Origin: Cheiracanthium punctorium
Taxonomy: Eukaryota; Arthropoda; Arachnida; Araneae; Cheiracanthiidae
Direction: 5' to 3'
Assembly (NCBI GenBank): GCA_038373885.1
Contig: JAWZYV010013269.1
Location: 80,573 to 144,572 of the forward strand
Length of the DNA stretch: 64,000 nucleotides
Both the position numbers and the translations under genes were made by a program. Below, one piece after another: positions 46,901 to 55,711 of the stretch (its first letter is position 1; each line of letters opens with the position of its first letter). Below the pieces are notes generated by a model that saw only the letters and a list, made by a program, of their open reading frames with translations, was not told the origin of the DNA and ran no database searches.

Positions 46901-49900
46901 GCATTGGCTTTGTATAGTTAGTAGGATAATAATAAAAAATATTATGGAATAGTTTTATTACATAACAGTAAGATTACATAAATTATAAAATAACTATCTC
47001 TAAATAATATGAAAGAAATTTTATCCCTTGAAAAAAAAATATATAAATATATGTATAAAACTCGGCTGTTCGAGACTTTCAGGGGGAGATCCACCTGAAC
47101 CCCTCTAATTTATTAGTTTCATCATTGCCATATTAAAACAATATTAATTGACTTGTCATTTTATCTCTCGTGTATTTCACCCAGTAACCCTATGTTGAAA
47201 TTTTTATGAGTGTAACCTATTTATAGAAAAATACATGTGATGCATATTTTACAGCTTACGGAATATTGTAACAATGGATTAAAGCTGTTGTGAACTAATA
47301 GTACTTAAATACAGAGCCTTACTATCACATGGGCAAATTGGGACTTTGCCCAGGCCCCTGGCTTGAAAGCCCCCCCCCCCCCCCCAATTTCACACATTGT
47401 TCAGAAATATACTTTTTATATCAAAAATTTCATGAAAAAGAAAACAAATTTCATAGATGGGGCCTCCAAAATGCCCGGGGCCAGCATTGGTCATAATCAG
47501 GCTCTGCTTAAATATATGTAAAAAACACATGTGAAGCCTATTCTACAGCTTATGAAATATTGTAGCAATAGATTAAAGCTGTTGTGAACTAAAAGTATTT
47601 AAATACATGTAAAATTATGTCGCTTTTTTATGTTACATTTTTGGGACACATTTTTCAATAAAGGGTGCTAAGAGATAAAATGACATAGTCATTAATAATT
47701 TAACTTCCTATTGTGATGATATACTTGTATTCTGTTATAATACATTCACTAAGAAATAAAGAAATCTAATATTTACATCTCCAAAATGATCCAAGACTTT
47801 TTTGACACATTCTTCATGTACTGCAAAATCATCCATCAAGAAAGGCAACGAAAGGACATCATCCTCGCTGCATTTTCCAAACTCTACAGTAATAATAGTA
47901 AATATATAATATTCCATTTTTAATAACTGTAAATAAACATTAATGATAGATACTAAGATGAAATTACTGAAATTGTCTGTAATCTTAAGTAAATATAAAT
48001 AGATACAGTCAAACCTCGATTTAACGAATCGATTGGGACCCACAATTCCATTCGTTAAATCGAATATCAATTTTTGTAAAGAGTATGGTATAAAAATATC
48101 CATGCAAGGTACCCTTAGATATCGATATGAAAAAAGAATGATTATGGTTTACTGCGAGCTGAAAAATTATACGTTATACGTTAGATCAACTTTAAAATTA
48201 TTTAAATTCTGTAATGTTACTTGTTCTTAAAACTTAATACATAATACATACATACTTATTGGCACTTTGGAATGAAATCCTTCATAGTGCTTTGTTTTTA
48301 TGGCTGTGTTTTGAATTTTCAAAGCTTTTTGTGGATATTCATTTTGTGTGCAAAAAATTCAGTTTCAGTCTTATGTGCAAATTTTATTTCAACTATTGTT
48401 GTTCATTAAATCAATGCTAAAAATTCATTAAATCAGAGCATTTTAGCACCCTTTTTGTCGGGACAGAAAAAATATTCGTTAATTCAAAGTACGTTAACCC
48501 TCTTGTCACCGAATTATGAAAAATCAGACAAAACAAAGTCTAGCATTTAATGCATCTGAAATACTATTATAAATTATGCAAAAATATTTTTTTCTAATGT
48601 CGATTAATATTTGTCGATTAATGTCGATAATAATAATTTTTCTAATAATAATTACTGCATTTTCGAAGCATTTTGTTACGCTAAAATTAATTTAAAAGGA
48701 TGCACATAATAGGTAAAGGTTGAGGAAAAAACTATACTTACCCTAAAAAGAAAAAAAAAATGGTAAAAAAGCAGCGTAAATATTTTCTTAATTTTTCTCT
48801 TGAAACAATGAAGCGAAAACTGTAAAAAATGATCTAAATGGACTAGTACTGCAATCTAGGCACGATTTATGCATCTAGTTAAGAGCCTCATATACTTTCT
48901 ACATTAATTAATGATATTGATATCACTGAAAGAAAAAAATACTAAATTCAATTGTTTTCTCTCTAAATATTGCTATTTGAAGTTGGAGCCTCATATGAGG
49001 TTCAGGGTGACGAGAGGGTTAAATCGAGGTTCGACTGTGTATATATATATATATTTAACTGATTATGCTTTTTCAAAGAATGCTAACAGGAATGGGAGTG
49101 AGACAGTAGTGGTTTATGTACGCAATCAACTTACATATGGCTCCCACTATGCAAGTGCCAAGGTAAGGTTGCTGCAATTTTTGAAGCACCATCAAAAATT
49201 CTTTATTGCTTCATTGGCAACTTGCCCCCACTTTCACAATCCCTTAAGTTATTTTATTTGGATGTTGTGTAAATTATTTGATGATGTAATTTTGTAAATT
49301 ACATTAGTGATATACACATTTTTTGAGGTTATCTCTAAAATCTCATTCAATTTAGATAGACAATAACAACAATACGCATTGTTGTGTTGGAAAGTGTTTT
49401 ATAATACAGTATGGAACCTCTTATCCGGAAACCAGTTATCCAGAATCATTTTTCAGATTATATTCTATATACGGTGCTTTGTTTACATATCAATGTTTTG
49501 TTTACAATTCATTGGTGAACAATATGACGCCACAGTGAGCGATGCACCGCCAAAGTGAAGTTACCTCTGGTGGTAGTTGTGACAGGCAACCATAAAGAAT
49601 ACGTCTATCGTCAGTTTGGGTTGATATTTGATATTGTTTCGTGTTATTGATGGAAGGGAATGAAATATGTTAATGTATGAAAAGAATTTGTGTGTGTTTG
49701 ATAGAAATAGGGTGTGAATATAAAGCTAAATAAAAGAAAGCATGCTGGTGTTACGTTATAAGCCGGTGGGTGTTGGGGACATTTCTGAGCTGTTATTTAA
49801 AAAAAAAATAAAGGTAAGTGCTCTTTTTTAACGAATCTTTGCAATGTTTAAGGTTCTTAATGTGAATTTTAAATTGATATTAGATGTGTTTATGTTTTCG

Positions 49901-50259
49901 TAAGTGCTATTTACGTGCTATTCTAATCATAGACTTTATAAGAGGTGTACAACAAGGTTTTTTAATCCACCGATGTTTTTTTGAGTTGAAAACGGGACAG
50001 TATTTGCCCAGTTTACATTAGCTGTGCATTTAGGTTGCTTAATTCACTGTTGTTTTTTTAGTTAAAAACGGTCCACTGGTTGCATAGTTTACATAGCTGT
50101 ACAACTAGGTTGCTTAACCCGCTGTATTTTTACTTTCCGAACATGTACCATGTAAGGAAAGTATTGTAATCATGAAAAAATTCAAATTTGAGATTTTGGT
50201 GTATTGACACATTTTGAGGTCTTCTGAATTGATTTATGCTATTTTTACGAGATGTATGT

Positions 50260-50291
<32 letters not shown>

Positions 50292-53200
50292 GAGTGAACA
50301 CGATAGCTCCTGAACGGGGCATTTGATTGTGCTCAAATTGGGTATATATGTTATAAACTACCATCGCAAGACCGGTATTGATTTTGGTGTGTATAGGACT
50401 TATAGTTTTTCTACAGGGCTACGACAAAGATTTCTTTTACATTATGGTCTATGGGGGAAAATTCTTGAAAGTACGCTAGCGTTTAAACGGTACTTTCGAT
50501 TGAGCTCAAATTGGGTATACATGTTATAAATCACCATCATAAGACCGATATTGAATTTGATGTGTATAGGACTTATAGTTTTTCTATTTATCGATTAAAA
50601 TTGATTTAATTGCTTGGTCATGATCTTAATCGTAAGTGTTCGGAAAGTTGAGTGGAGTCACTTCAGATTTTTTTTAGTTAAAAACGATCCACTGTTTGCT
50701 CATTTTAAATTGCCTGTTACTGAATTTGCAGACGTTCTTTTGGTTAAATATGGACGTTGTATTTTGTTTTAATGTTTTTGTAAGTGGAATATATGTGCAA
50801 TTTTAATGTGTTAAAATACTTTGACTTTGCTGATCATGCAAAATGGTTGGCGACTGTCGCCGTGTTTACATGGGGTGTGCACCGGCTTGTACGATTTTAC
50901 CCATTTTTCAATCAATTAAATTCCTATTTTTTTCCAAAAGAAAAGCAAAAAATGAGTTTTTTAAAATATTTTTTATGTTTTTGTTTTTTTTATTTTGAGT
51001 ACTTCGGCTAGAATTTATAAAGTAAGCAATCTGGTAAGGTATTTTATTTTTTTAGTGCAGTTATTACATATTCACTACATACTCTCTAAATGATTTTTAT
51101 TTATCTTGATCATATTAAGAGATTTTTATATTATTTTGCTAGTATATTAACAATTAATGTTTAATTCTAATCAAAAATAGAGAGTAACATTTATGCTACC
51201 GATCAAATCAGTAGATGTCATGTTAATTCCCAACCACAGTTATCCAGAATACGCCCGGTCCCAACCATTCCGGATAACAGGTTCTATACTGTAAACGTGT
51301 TTAGCATGATTGTATTTTGTTTTAATTAGTTAAAACTTACCTGTACTTTTAGAATGCTATGTGGCATTTAAGCCTCCATAGAGTTATGGCTTCAAGAAAC
51401 AGTAATGTAATCTATATATGTTTTTCCTCAGTATTTCAAGAGAAAAGCTAGAACTTCAGAATTTAAAATGCTCATTGCAATATATAACTTATACATACCT
51501 ATGCATCGTCTTCTAACATTTTCTAACCTTTCTACATTAACACCTGATAAAACTAACTTAGCATTACTTTTGGCAAAGCTATAAGCTAAATATTCACCAA
51601 TACCACTGGATGCACCTGTAATCCAAACAATCTGGCCATGGAAATCTGAAAAATAAAATATTTATATTAACAAGAAATGTACTTTTTTTTAATTATAAGA
51701 CTTTCATATATAATTTTAGATTTGTTGTTCAGTTGTTTGTTATGTAGTAGTCCAGCAAACCTCTCTGGGTCTTAGAACATAGACATAGATAAAATGTAAA
51801 ATTGTCTATGAACTCAAATAATTTCTTAAAAATTTTCTGCAAAAAAATGTTGTGTGCCTCCCAAGTTCTATAGTGTCATAAACAGTAAATTACATTATAT
51901 TAAAGTAACATAAGCTGAAAATATTAAATATATTTTTATTCATTAGTGCTACTTTTAAATCAAAAGTTTATATTGATATATTATATAGATTATATTATTG
52001 ACCATTTTGTAAAATCAAACATAATAAGCATGTTTTATTATAAAAGCTGTCTGCAAACTTTTTCTGCAAATGCTGTTCATCTATATCATAGGTTCCCAAC
52101 GTGGGTGATAACACCCCCCTGTGGGCATTTGAGGCTTTCAGGGGGGCAGTAAAAGACCCAGAGAAAATTAGGAGGCGTTGAGGTTTGGTTGTAAGATTAA
52201 CCAAATATAGTCAAAAAAAGACTTAAAAATCACTCTGATAATTCATTTCTATCACGTGTGCGAAAATTCACATATTTCAATATGAGACTTCGCTGTTGAG
52301 AGAAAGAGATACCTTTCTAATATACCTCTCTAAAACTTTTATTCCTCTTTTTTAAATGAAGAAGAAATTCAGTAGAGTTTCAATTCCAACAATGTTCCAT
52401 CTATCAGTAATTTTTTTAATTTAATTCTTGTTTTCACCATGCATTGTGTACGCTCTTATTTCTCTGAAGTGGGAGGGGGGGGGTATTGAAATATTCACTA
52501 GAGAAGGGGGCGCCAGTTCAAAAAAGGTTGGGAACCTGTGGTCTATATTATCCAAGTCTGCTAAGGAAATGTTGTTTGAGTGACAAAGCTAAATTTTTAT
52601 GTATCTTTAAACTATTGATTTTTCAGGAAATTGTTTAAATATTTGTCACCAATGACGACTTTTCATTCTCTGGTGATTCTTTGAAAATTTGTGCTTTCAT
52701 TAAATCAATAATCTATCATAACAGTTCTCCTTATATTCTTATACATAATCCTTTGTAGGTGAAATATTTCACGATGCTAAATATACCAAAGTCGGCGTGG
52801 TGGCAAATATCCAAATTGTGATCCTATAATTTCACCATAACAAAAATTATTCCCATTATAAAACAGTAAGGTTTAGCAATTTTATAGGTGGATATCACCA
52901 AACTGTATTCAGTTGAAAAACTTTTATGCAGTTACTCAAAAGTGTTAAAGAATTTTTGCCAGCTCATATTTTTCTGGACTGATACTAACGTACCCAGCTT
53001 CATTTTTAATGAGAGAACAATTTTACATAGTTAAAATTTTGTTAATTATTTTTAAAAACTTTTTAAAATAATTAATTACACTTTTCGTAAGAAATATTTT
53101 CATGGATGTCCAAGGTAGGGCATTTGTCCTTCTCTAGATTTTTAACATATTGTTTTAAGTGATGTTCAAATAAAACTGCAAAACTAAACAAAATCTGACA

Positions 53201-54048
53201 CGAGATTGTTACAAGCTAGAGGTTTGCCCCACCATCCGAGAAAATTTTCGGTGAATGCCCATGAATACCTCACTTATAAAAGTATCAATATTACATAACT
53301 GTTAGTATTTTTAAACAAGAAAAACAATAACTGTAATACGATATGAAAATTATCAATTTTTAGCAGCATTTTTTTAGTAAGTTGTGTTATATCTATAGTG
53401 TGTTCTTTATTTCCTCAAAATGCAAACAAAGAACCTAAAGTACTTAAGTGTAAGTATTCATGAGACTTCTACATTTAAGTATCTAATGTGCCTTAAGATA
53501 TTTGGAACTGATATTCGTACCAGCATAAACCATTATATGAATTCTAATCTGTTCAGAATGCCGTGCTAGAAGTAAAAATTTACACTCAGTCTGTCAAAGA
53601 ATGTAGGAGAGACTAGATTTTTTAACCCCTTTCTTAGAAATGTACCATTGGAAAGAGTACTTTTGCTCCACTGCTTGGATTTTCATGTGTAATATGGAAA
53701 GAACGGCTTATCTAGACTTCGAATTCCCCCCCCCCCCCTCTAACGAACTATAGATTACTCATGAAGAGGAAACCTTCACTAAAGAACACCTCTTTAGTAA
53801 GTTCAGGAATAGGGGGAAGAAATATTTAGTGAGACAGCTGTTGACCCGCCAGCCTGAGATGGTTAAGTGATGAGCTGTGCACCTTAGAAGAAAAATAAAA
53901 TCTGTCCAATGATTTAAGACGAACCTTTACGGGATGACAACATATGATACAGCTGCAAAGTCAAATCTGCATCCCCAACAAGAAGGTACAGAAAAAAAAA
54001 TAAAGCAAAGACTGCAAATACAGTCCCCAATATTGAACAAAAGTCCAT
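28900..54048 (-). CDS. DHRS7: DHRS7-like short-chain dehydrogenase/reductase, 8 coding exons, complete
   Basis: Seen: eight minus-strand exons, all with AG/GT borders, join in phase to 321 residues and TAA: 54048-53925, 51645-51499, 47883-47777, 40292-40100, 35582-35536, 35458-35339, 31973-31807, 28960-28900. Residues 5-24 are a hydrophobic anchor. The cofactor motif TGASSGIG is at 51-58, NNAG at 132-135, catalytic Ser185, Tyr198 and Lys202 (YTGSK), and CPGPV at 227-231. Length (321) compares with about 339 for human DHRS7, and GDADLTL near residue 25 and LGQYMP near residue 292 match that subfamily. Known: DHRS7 proteins are ER-membrane NADPH-dependent SDR enzymes acting on retinoid, steroid or other carbonyl substrates. 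The substrate here cannot be read from sequence. The ATG at 54048 has a good context (ACAAAATGG). No disabling change is seen. DHRS7B and other retinol-dehydrogenase-like SDRs are the alternatives. Confidence 0.93.
29215..30570 (-). pseudogene. 5'-truncated LINE 3' region with RNase H (pseudogene)
   Basis: Minus strand: near 30380 EIIQNQALRFITGPVKTTH, then at ~29970 YIDGSFSSDQPNAGAGVFSN, DVEVSAIHIVLQQL, VILSDSRPAVQFI and GHEQADALAKKGA. These are the D, E, D and H/D blocks of an RNase H domain. Downstream a Cys-rich tail (GVFLNPYCTLCRH) runs to about 29215. An open frame spans 29904-29434, but flanking parts are broken. In the last DHRS7 intron. The family is Jockey/R1-like and differs from the LINE at 61778. 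Confidence 0.78.
30571..31806. other. DHRS7 intron, nothing recognised
   Basis: Between the dead LINE and exon 7; no repeat shared with other parts of the window and no coding signal. Confidence 0.6.
31807..31973 (-). CDS. DHRS7: DHRS7 exon 7
   Basis: Acceptor ATTTGCAG, donor AAC|GTAAGT. Encodes NFEHTQQATDRKMKTDRCSE then WMTIHPLLIVFYLGQYMPTI, equivalent to KMTTSRCVRLML and VTYLWQYMPT in vertebrate DHRS7. Confidence 0.93.
32555..34561 (+). mobile_element. Helentron-like non-autonomous element, family H1 copy A
   Basis: Left end: hairpin ACTTCCTT(11 nt)AAGGAAGT at 32562-32588. Right end: inverted CAAGGAAGT at ~34524, then hairpin ATGTGT-TGG-ACACAT, then CAGATTTTTT. Inside, CTAGTTGTGCACCTCCCC recurs at 32896, 33069 and 33242, a 173-bp period, with a tetranucleotide array at 32778-32827. 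A TCGCCAA/TTGGCGA-rich part lies at 33840-34085. Subterminal inverted repeats, central tandem units and a terminal stem-loop are known for Helentron-derived elements such as DINE-1; the assignment is inference. No Rep/helicase is present. Confidence 0.6.
32778..32827 (+). repeat. (TACG/TATG)n tetranucleotide array
   Basis: About twelve units of GTAC/GTAT type inside the H1 element. It gives long alternating purine-pyrimidine sequence. The reading frames full of Tyr-Val-Arg-Thr over it are artefacts. Confidence 0.9.
35339..35458 (-). CDS. DHRS7: DHRS7 exon 6
   Basis: Acceptor TTTTTGCAG, donor GAG|GTAAAT; only a 77-bp intron from exon 5. Encodes GYFECLRTELIQTNISVTIA then CPGPVFSLITDRCVTGKLGE. 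Confidence 0.94.
35536..35582 (-). CDS. DHRS7: DHRS7 exon 5 (YxxxK)
   Basis: A 47-base micro-exon with acceptor CTCCTTAG and donor CAT|GTAAG. It completes a Gly codon, then APFSSAYTGSKHALH, with the catalytic Tyr and Lys. Without it the frame would be lost. Confidence 0.94.
35944..36504 (+). repeat. LTR-like repeat, copy 2
   Basis: Same start (TGTGATGCAGATCATCACA), TATAAATA at ~36212 and AATAAA at ~36497 as the copy at 7880. Sits in the DHRS7 intron between exons 4 and 5. Similarity stops just after AATAAAATG in both copies. Confidence 0.45.
37142..37375 (+). repeat. MITE-like repeat R, copy 2 (partial)
   Basis: Matches copy 1 from ACAATATTTTGTAAGCTGTA through GATAAAATGACATAGTCAA to CCCCTGACAAGGCTC. 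Only one of the internal duplicated units is present, then a (TA)n tract. Confidence 0.6.
37660..39860 (-). mobile_element. Second basic-ORF element with CATTCCCCTGG motif cluster (degraded)
   Basis: Motif variants lie at 39241 (TCATTCCCCTGG), 39260 (TCACACCCCTGGC), 39295, 39449 (CCAGGGGAATGAT), 39636 and 39835, plus 37663 and 37685. Downstream on the minus strand, 38720-38600 reads KLKLKREKERKRYQKIR and KENIAKQQSRLRKKSL in broken frames, a Lys/Arg-rich protein like that at 10890. The order (motif array then basic ORF) is the same as at 10158-11481. Termini are not found. Confidence 0.4.
40100..40292 (-). CDS. DHRS7: DHRS7 exon 4 (NNAG and catalytic Ser)
   Basis: Acceptor CCTTTCAG, donor ATAG|GTAATT. 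Encodes IDILVNNAGVSQRAEFHDID, then NVFGAVNLTRKVL and HIVVTSSLAGKI. It supplies the structural Asn and the catalytic Ser. Confidence 0.95.
40440..40925 (+). repeat. TTAACCCTTTAAAC-type repeat, copy 2 (diverged)
   Basis: Aligned piecewise with 12072-12560 in the same orientation: CAAACATTAGTCAATTTCC, CCAGAATTATTTTTATCAAT, GAAAATGCTTTGATATAAAA, GCTCAATTTAACTAGCAGC. Its right end abuts the LINE tail that begins near 40926. Confidence 0.5.
40926..41296 (+). pseudogene. LINE 3' tail fragment with poly-A
   Basis: Frames read FPRQIFASNFRILT, GVRDIPDCPICS-like (VRDIPDCPICSIGGTMNFNH), then LFTKDSLYWAARRDI, the C-terminal Cys-rich region typical after RNase H in arthropod LINEs, ending in an A-rich tail at 41281-41296. 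Frame-broken; about 350 bp remain. Confidence 0.65.
41899..43098. mobile_element. hAT-type element rich in GAGCCCG, exact 8-bp duplication
   Basis: Ends TAGAGATGAG...CTCATCTCTA, flanked by CAATACAT at 41891-41898 and 43099-43106. Inside both ends are runs of CCCGAGCCCGAGCCCG-type sequence in opposite orientation, able to form a G+C-rich stem in A+T-rich DNA. The middle is occupied by Helentron-like copy 1 (42242-42912). Non-coding. Confidence 0.8.
42242..42912 (+). mobile_element. Helentron-like family H2, copy 1
   Basis: Left hairpin ACTTTCC..GGAAAGT at 42248-42278 with an inner ACATG-TAC-CATGT stem. A (GT)n microsatellite lies at ~42370. Units starting AAACGRNNCATTCGATTGAG recur at 42424, 42597 and 42774 (period 173-177). 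Right end GTGTTCGGAAAGT, hairpin GAGTG-GAGT-CACTC, then CAGATTTTTT. It sits inside the GAGCCC-rich hAT element. Confidence 0.65.
43280..44600 (-). pseudogene. Decayed transposase-like gene (uncharacterised arthropod element)
   Basis: Minus-strand pieces in several frames line up in order: DKLKERNVLISERKSISKD, TVHWDGKLLSV (44500), a short gap, NEYFNGA-ILLEQKLLKDI, VITHMTYDLIFLSVCER-like, EVEKNPDVLLFKDLRKN, FIFECCAPI, and LHLDTSLFEQDCLSICEN. The blocks WDGKLL, NGA.ILLEQ, CRHH-like and LFK recall an RNase H-like transposase family common in arthropods and cnidarians and usually annotated only as uncharacterised. Numerous stops; no intact ORF. Assignment is from memory of the family, not a search. 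Confidence 0.5.
44641..44980 (+). repeat. Tandem duplication, ~168-bp unit
   Basis: AGACCAAGAGACTAACAACA to GCAAATGCAACCAAAAAAGG occurs twice in a row with few differences (second copy from ~44817). Adjacent to the decayed transposase and probably part of the same old element. Confidence 0.85.
45622..45919. mobile_element. hAT-type MITE (CAGGGTTTCTACAGA family)
   Basis: Left end CAGGGCTTTTACAGATTTCA and right end the complement of CAGGGTTTCTACAGACCTGG. The interior is CCCTGACTTTCC-rich on the right. The 8-bp flanks are only partly alike (TGTTTGTT and TTGTTGAC). Confidence 0.6.
46204..46700 (+). mobile_element. Helentron-like family H2, copy 2
   Basis: Same left hairpin (CTTTTCCGAACATGTACCAT), (GT)n tract, one and a half internal units and the right end TTGAGTGGAGTCACTCCAGA. 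Shorter than copy 1 because it has fewer internal units. Confidence 0.65.
47045..47690 (-). repeat. MITE-like repeat R, copy 3, split by a hAT MITE
   Basis: Inverted relative to copies 1 and 2 (AACTCGGCTGTTCGAGACTT at the start, GATAAAATGACATAGTCATT at the end), with two internal tandem units. Between the units lies the 195-bp hAT-type insertion at 47312-47506. Confidence 0.65.
47312..47506 (+). mobile_element. hAT-type MITE with exact 8-bp duplication
   Basis: Ends CAGAGCCT...AGGCTCTG. The flanks CTTAAATA (47304-47311) and CTTAAATA (47507-47514) are identical, the 8-bp duplication expected of hAT transposition. The body has a C-run and GGGGCC-rich ends. No coding capacity. Confidence 0.8.
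47777..47883 (-). CDS. DHRS7: DHRS7 exon 3
   Basis: Acceptor ACTGTAG, donor GAT|GTAAAT. Encodes FGKCSEDDVLSLPFLMDDFA and VHEECVKKVLDHFGD, equivalent to vertebrate KDILVLPLDLTD through LQEFGR. Confidence 0.92.
48006..49037. mobile_element. pogo/Tigger-like MITE interrupted by a piggyBac-like MITE
   Basis: Ends CAGTCAAACCTCGATTTAAC and the complement of CAGTCGAACCTCGATTTAAC, next to TA at 48004-48005 (the right flank is TG then TA). Removing the insert at 48498-49018 restores a ~510-bp MITE whose right end mirrors the left. No transposase. Confidence 0.78.
48498..49018. mobile_element. piggyBac-like MITE with TTAA duplication
   Basis: Ends CCCTCTTGTCACC...GGGTGACGAGAGGG, flanked by TTAA at 48494-48497 and 49019-49022, as expected for piggyBac-type insertion. 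AGAGCCTCATAT and TGGAGCCTCATATGAGG lie near the right side. Non-coding. Confidence 0.82.
49407..51291. mobile_element. pogo/Tigger-like element interrupted by Helentron-like copy
   Basis: Ends CAGTATGGAACCTCTTATCC and the complement of CAGTATAGAACCTGTTATCC, flanked by TA on both sides (49405-49406, 51292-51293). The interior has a ~75-bp tandem repeat (49954, 50032, 50107) broken by the H2 copy at 50126-50673. No transposase ORF is recognised. Confidence 0.78.
50126..50673 (+). mobile_element. Helentron-like family H2, copy 3, inserted in a pogo element
   Basis: Left hairpin TACTTTCCGAACATGTACCA, (GT)n at ~50262, about two internal units, right end GTTGAGTGGAGTCACTTCAG then T-run. It interrupts a 75-bp tandem repeat of the host (AGGTTGCTTAA at 50032 and 50107). 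The host reads CGCTGT|...|TTTTAGTTAAAAACG across it, which places the insertion at a T-T dinucleotide. Confidence 0.68.
51499..51645 (-). CDS. DHRS7: DHRS7 exon 2 (NADP-binding motif)
   Basis: Acceptor TTTTTCAG, donor ATAG|GTATGT. Encodes FHGQIVWITGASSGIGEYLA and ends VERLENVRRRCI, the first beta-alpha-beta unit of the Rossmann fold. Confidence 0.95.
52087..52540. mobile_element. hAT-type MITE (CAYAGGTTCCCAAC ends)
   Basis: Ends CATAGGTTCCCAAC and the complement of CACAGGTTCCCAACC. Flanks ATCTATAT (52079-52086) and GTCTATAT (52541-52548) match 7 of 8. G-runs near 52140 and 52470. Confidence 0.72.
52541..53924. other. DHRS7 first intron, 5' part
   Basis: A+T-rich with a C-run at 53727-53739. 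No element or coding signal recognised. Confidence 0.55.
53925..54048 (-). CDS. DHRS7: DHRS7 exon 1 (start codon and membrane anchor)
   Basis: ATG at 54048-54046, then MDFCSILGTVFAVFALFFFL and DADLTLQLYHML. The leading 24 residues form a signal-anchor-like hydrophobic helix. Donor AAAG|GTTCGT ends the exon one base into an Asp codon. Confidence 0.88.
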
Positions 54049-54242
54049 TTTGTGAATTCAGGACAAACAGAATACAGGTCTGGGAGGATATCTTCAATCT
54101 TCTGACTCAGTAGAGGAAAAACGAAAACAACTGTTTACATTTTTCAGCTTAATAAAAAGTCAGCGTTGCCAGAGAGCTTTTTACGTATCAAAAATGGAGT
54201 GTACGCAGATGCCTTGAGAGTACGCAAAAAGATATTTTCATA

Positions 54243-54280
54243 TGACGTCATAAGTCATGTTATCAACCATGTCACGTGAC
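54243..54280. promoter_or_regulatory. Paired CRE (TGACGTCA) and CACGTG E-box upstream of DHRS7
   Basis: A perfect palindromic CRE, TGACGTCA, is at 54243-54250. A perfect 10-bp palindrome GTCACGTGAC, the E-box form called CLEAR, is at 54271-54280. They lie 195-233 bases upstream of the DHRS7 ATG. Known: CREB/ATF factors bind CRE and MITF/TFE/USF/Max bHLH factors bind this E-box. That they drive DHRS7 is inference from position. Confidence 0.5.
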
Positions 54281-54349
54281 GCACGCTGAGAGGGAATTTC
54301 AACAAGCCTAGCTTCTCTGCAATGGGTATAAATGGAAAATCCCAGGTTA

Positions 54350-54725
54350 AAGCAGGGCCGTCGTTATTAGCAATACAAATAGCGAAGGCCCCGGTTAAAG
54401 CTGAGTACAGGAAAAAACTCGCAAAGCATCATGGGAAAGCGGGGTTGACTCTGCATTAACCCTCCTTTCGACCAGGAATCCTTCTACCCGCATTTTTCCC
54501 CCTAAGTAGGGGAAGCGGGGTAGAAAGTAATGTAAGTCCCGGGATTTACTCCGCATTTTTGCACATGTAAACGGGCCCCATATTTTAAGGCATAGAGGAA
54601 AGTGGAGAGCGCTTCTTCTAAGCTTCCAATACAATGTATTCGTAACAAAATTGTATTCCTCCGCGAGAGGAAGATGGAACCATTGGAGACCAAAAAAAGC
54701 AGACGAACTCTATGTAGATACATTG
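54350..54725. other. G+C-richer block upstream of DHRS7
   Basis: Begins CAGGGCCGTCGTTATTAGCA and holds several CCCC/GGGG and CpG-containing stretches, unlike its surroundings. It may be an old MITE or part of a promoter. The minus-strand frames here show no family resemblance and I do not call them genes. Confidence 0.35.
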
Positions 54726-55711
54726 ATTACGGCGATTGAATGACTATATTGAGCTTTCTTCTTTACGAAAAACGATTGAGAAACGACAACGAAAGTAGAA
54801 TTAAAAATAACGGAACTCAAAAGAACGTACAGCATGCAACTGAACAATTTTCTTTTAAAGATAATATGTTTTTCACGTATATTTAATATCGCAGGTGTTA
54901 GTTTCGTTTTCGTATTTTCAATTCGGAGACGGATTAATGATATTTTGTGGCGGTTAGTTGAAATTTATATCATATTACAAATAATATTTCTTAACATTTG
55001 AATTACATTAGCTTTCAAATATAAACAAATAAAATATGCAATCATTGCAAGACAATCAGTTGTTATATTGTATAATAATACAAATTAAAAAAATAATTTA
55101 GGATGCACATAGTTCTAAGTTTGCAATTAAACCATAAACGGTACAGATAAATGTTCCTTTTCTTCATTACTTCGCAATTAACCAAAATTATTAATCAAAA
55201 TACACGGATCAAAGCAATACAAACAGAAACTGAAAACACAATTAAACAAACCATACTTTATAAATTTAAAAGGCTGATTTTCATTTTTCAACGTTTATAA
55301 TGCATTATGTAAGAATATCAAAGAATTTTACAACCGTTTATACAATCGAAATAATTTTTTTTGACATTCCAGATACATGAACATTACATCTGCCATACAG
55401 GCTCAACTGTAGTATGTGAAAAAAAAAATAAATGCTAGTCCTGATGAAAGTATATTAAAAATAATTATTTAACCTGTGAAAAGTGACACTAGGCTTCTTT
55501 ACATTTGACGTATTAGTGCAATCAGTAACACAACAGGCTACCATCTCTATTTTAAAACAAAGTTTTAGTAAAACAAATCTCTATCACCATACAATAACAA
55601 GGGCTTCCCGCTAATCTTCTGGGATCCAATCAAAAGAAAATAGTTTCGCGGCGGAAAGTTTCTGGAAACGCTATGTGCGTCGGTTGCTCCCTCCACTTTC
55701 CTCTGTGTTTT

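Noticed and set aside
48911..49297. 128-codon plus-strand frame
   Set aside because: It crosses the piggyBac-like and pogo-like MITE boundaries and a TA microsatellite, so it cannot be a conserved gene.
54395..54723. Overlapping minus-strand frames upstream of DHRS7 as an extra exon
   Set aside because: The DHRS7 start codon at 54048 has a good context and a matching N-terminus; these frames show no resemblance and no consistent splice sites.
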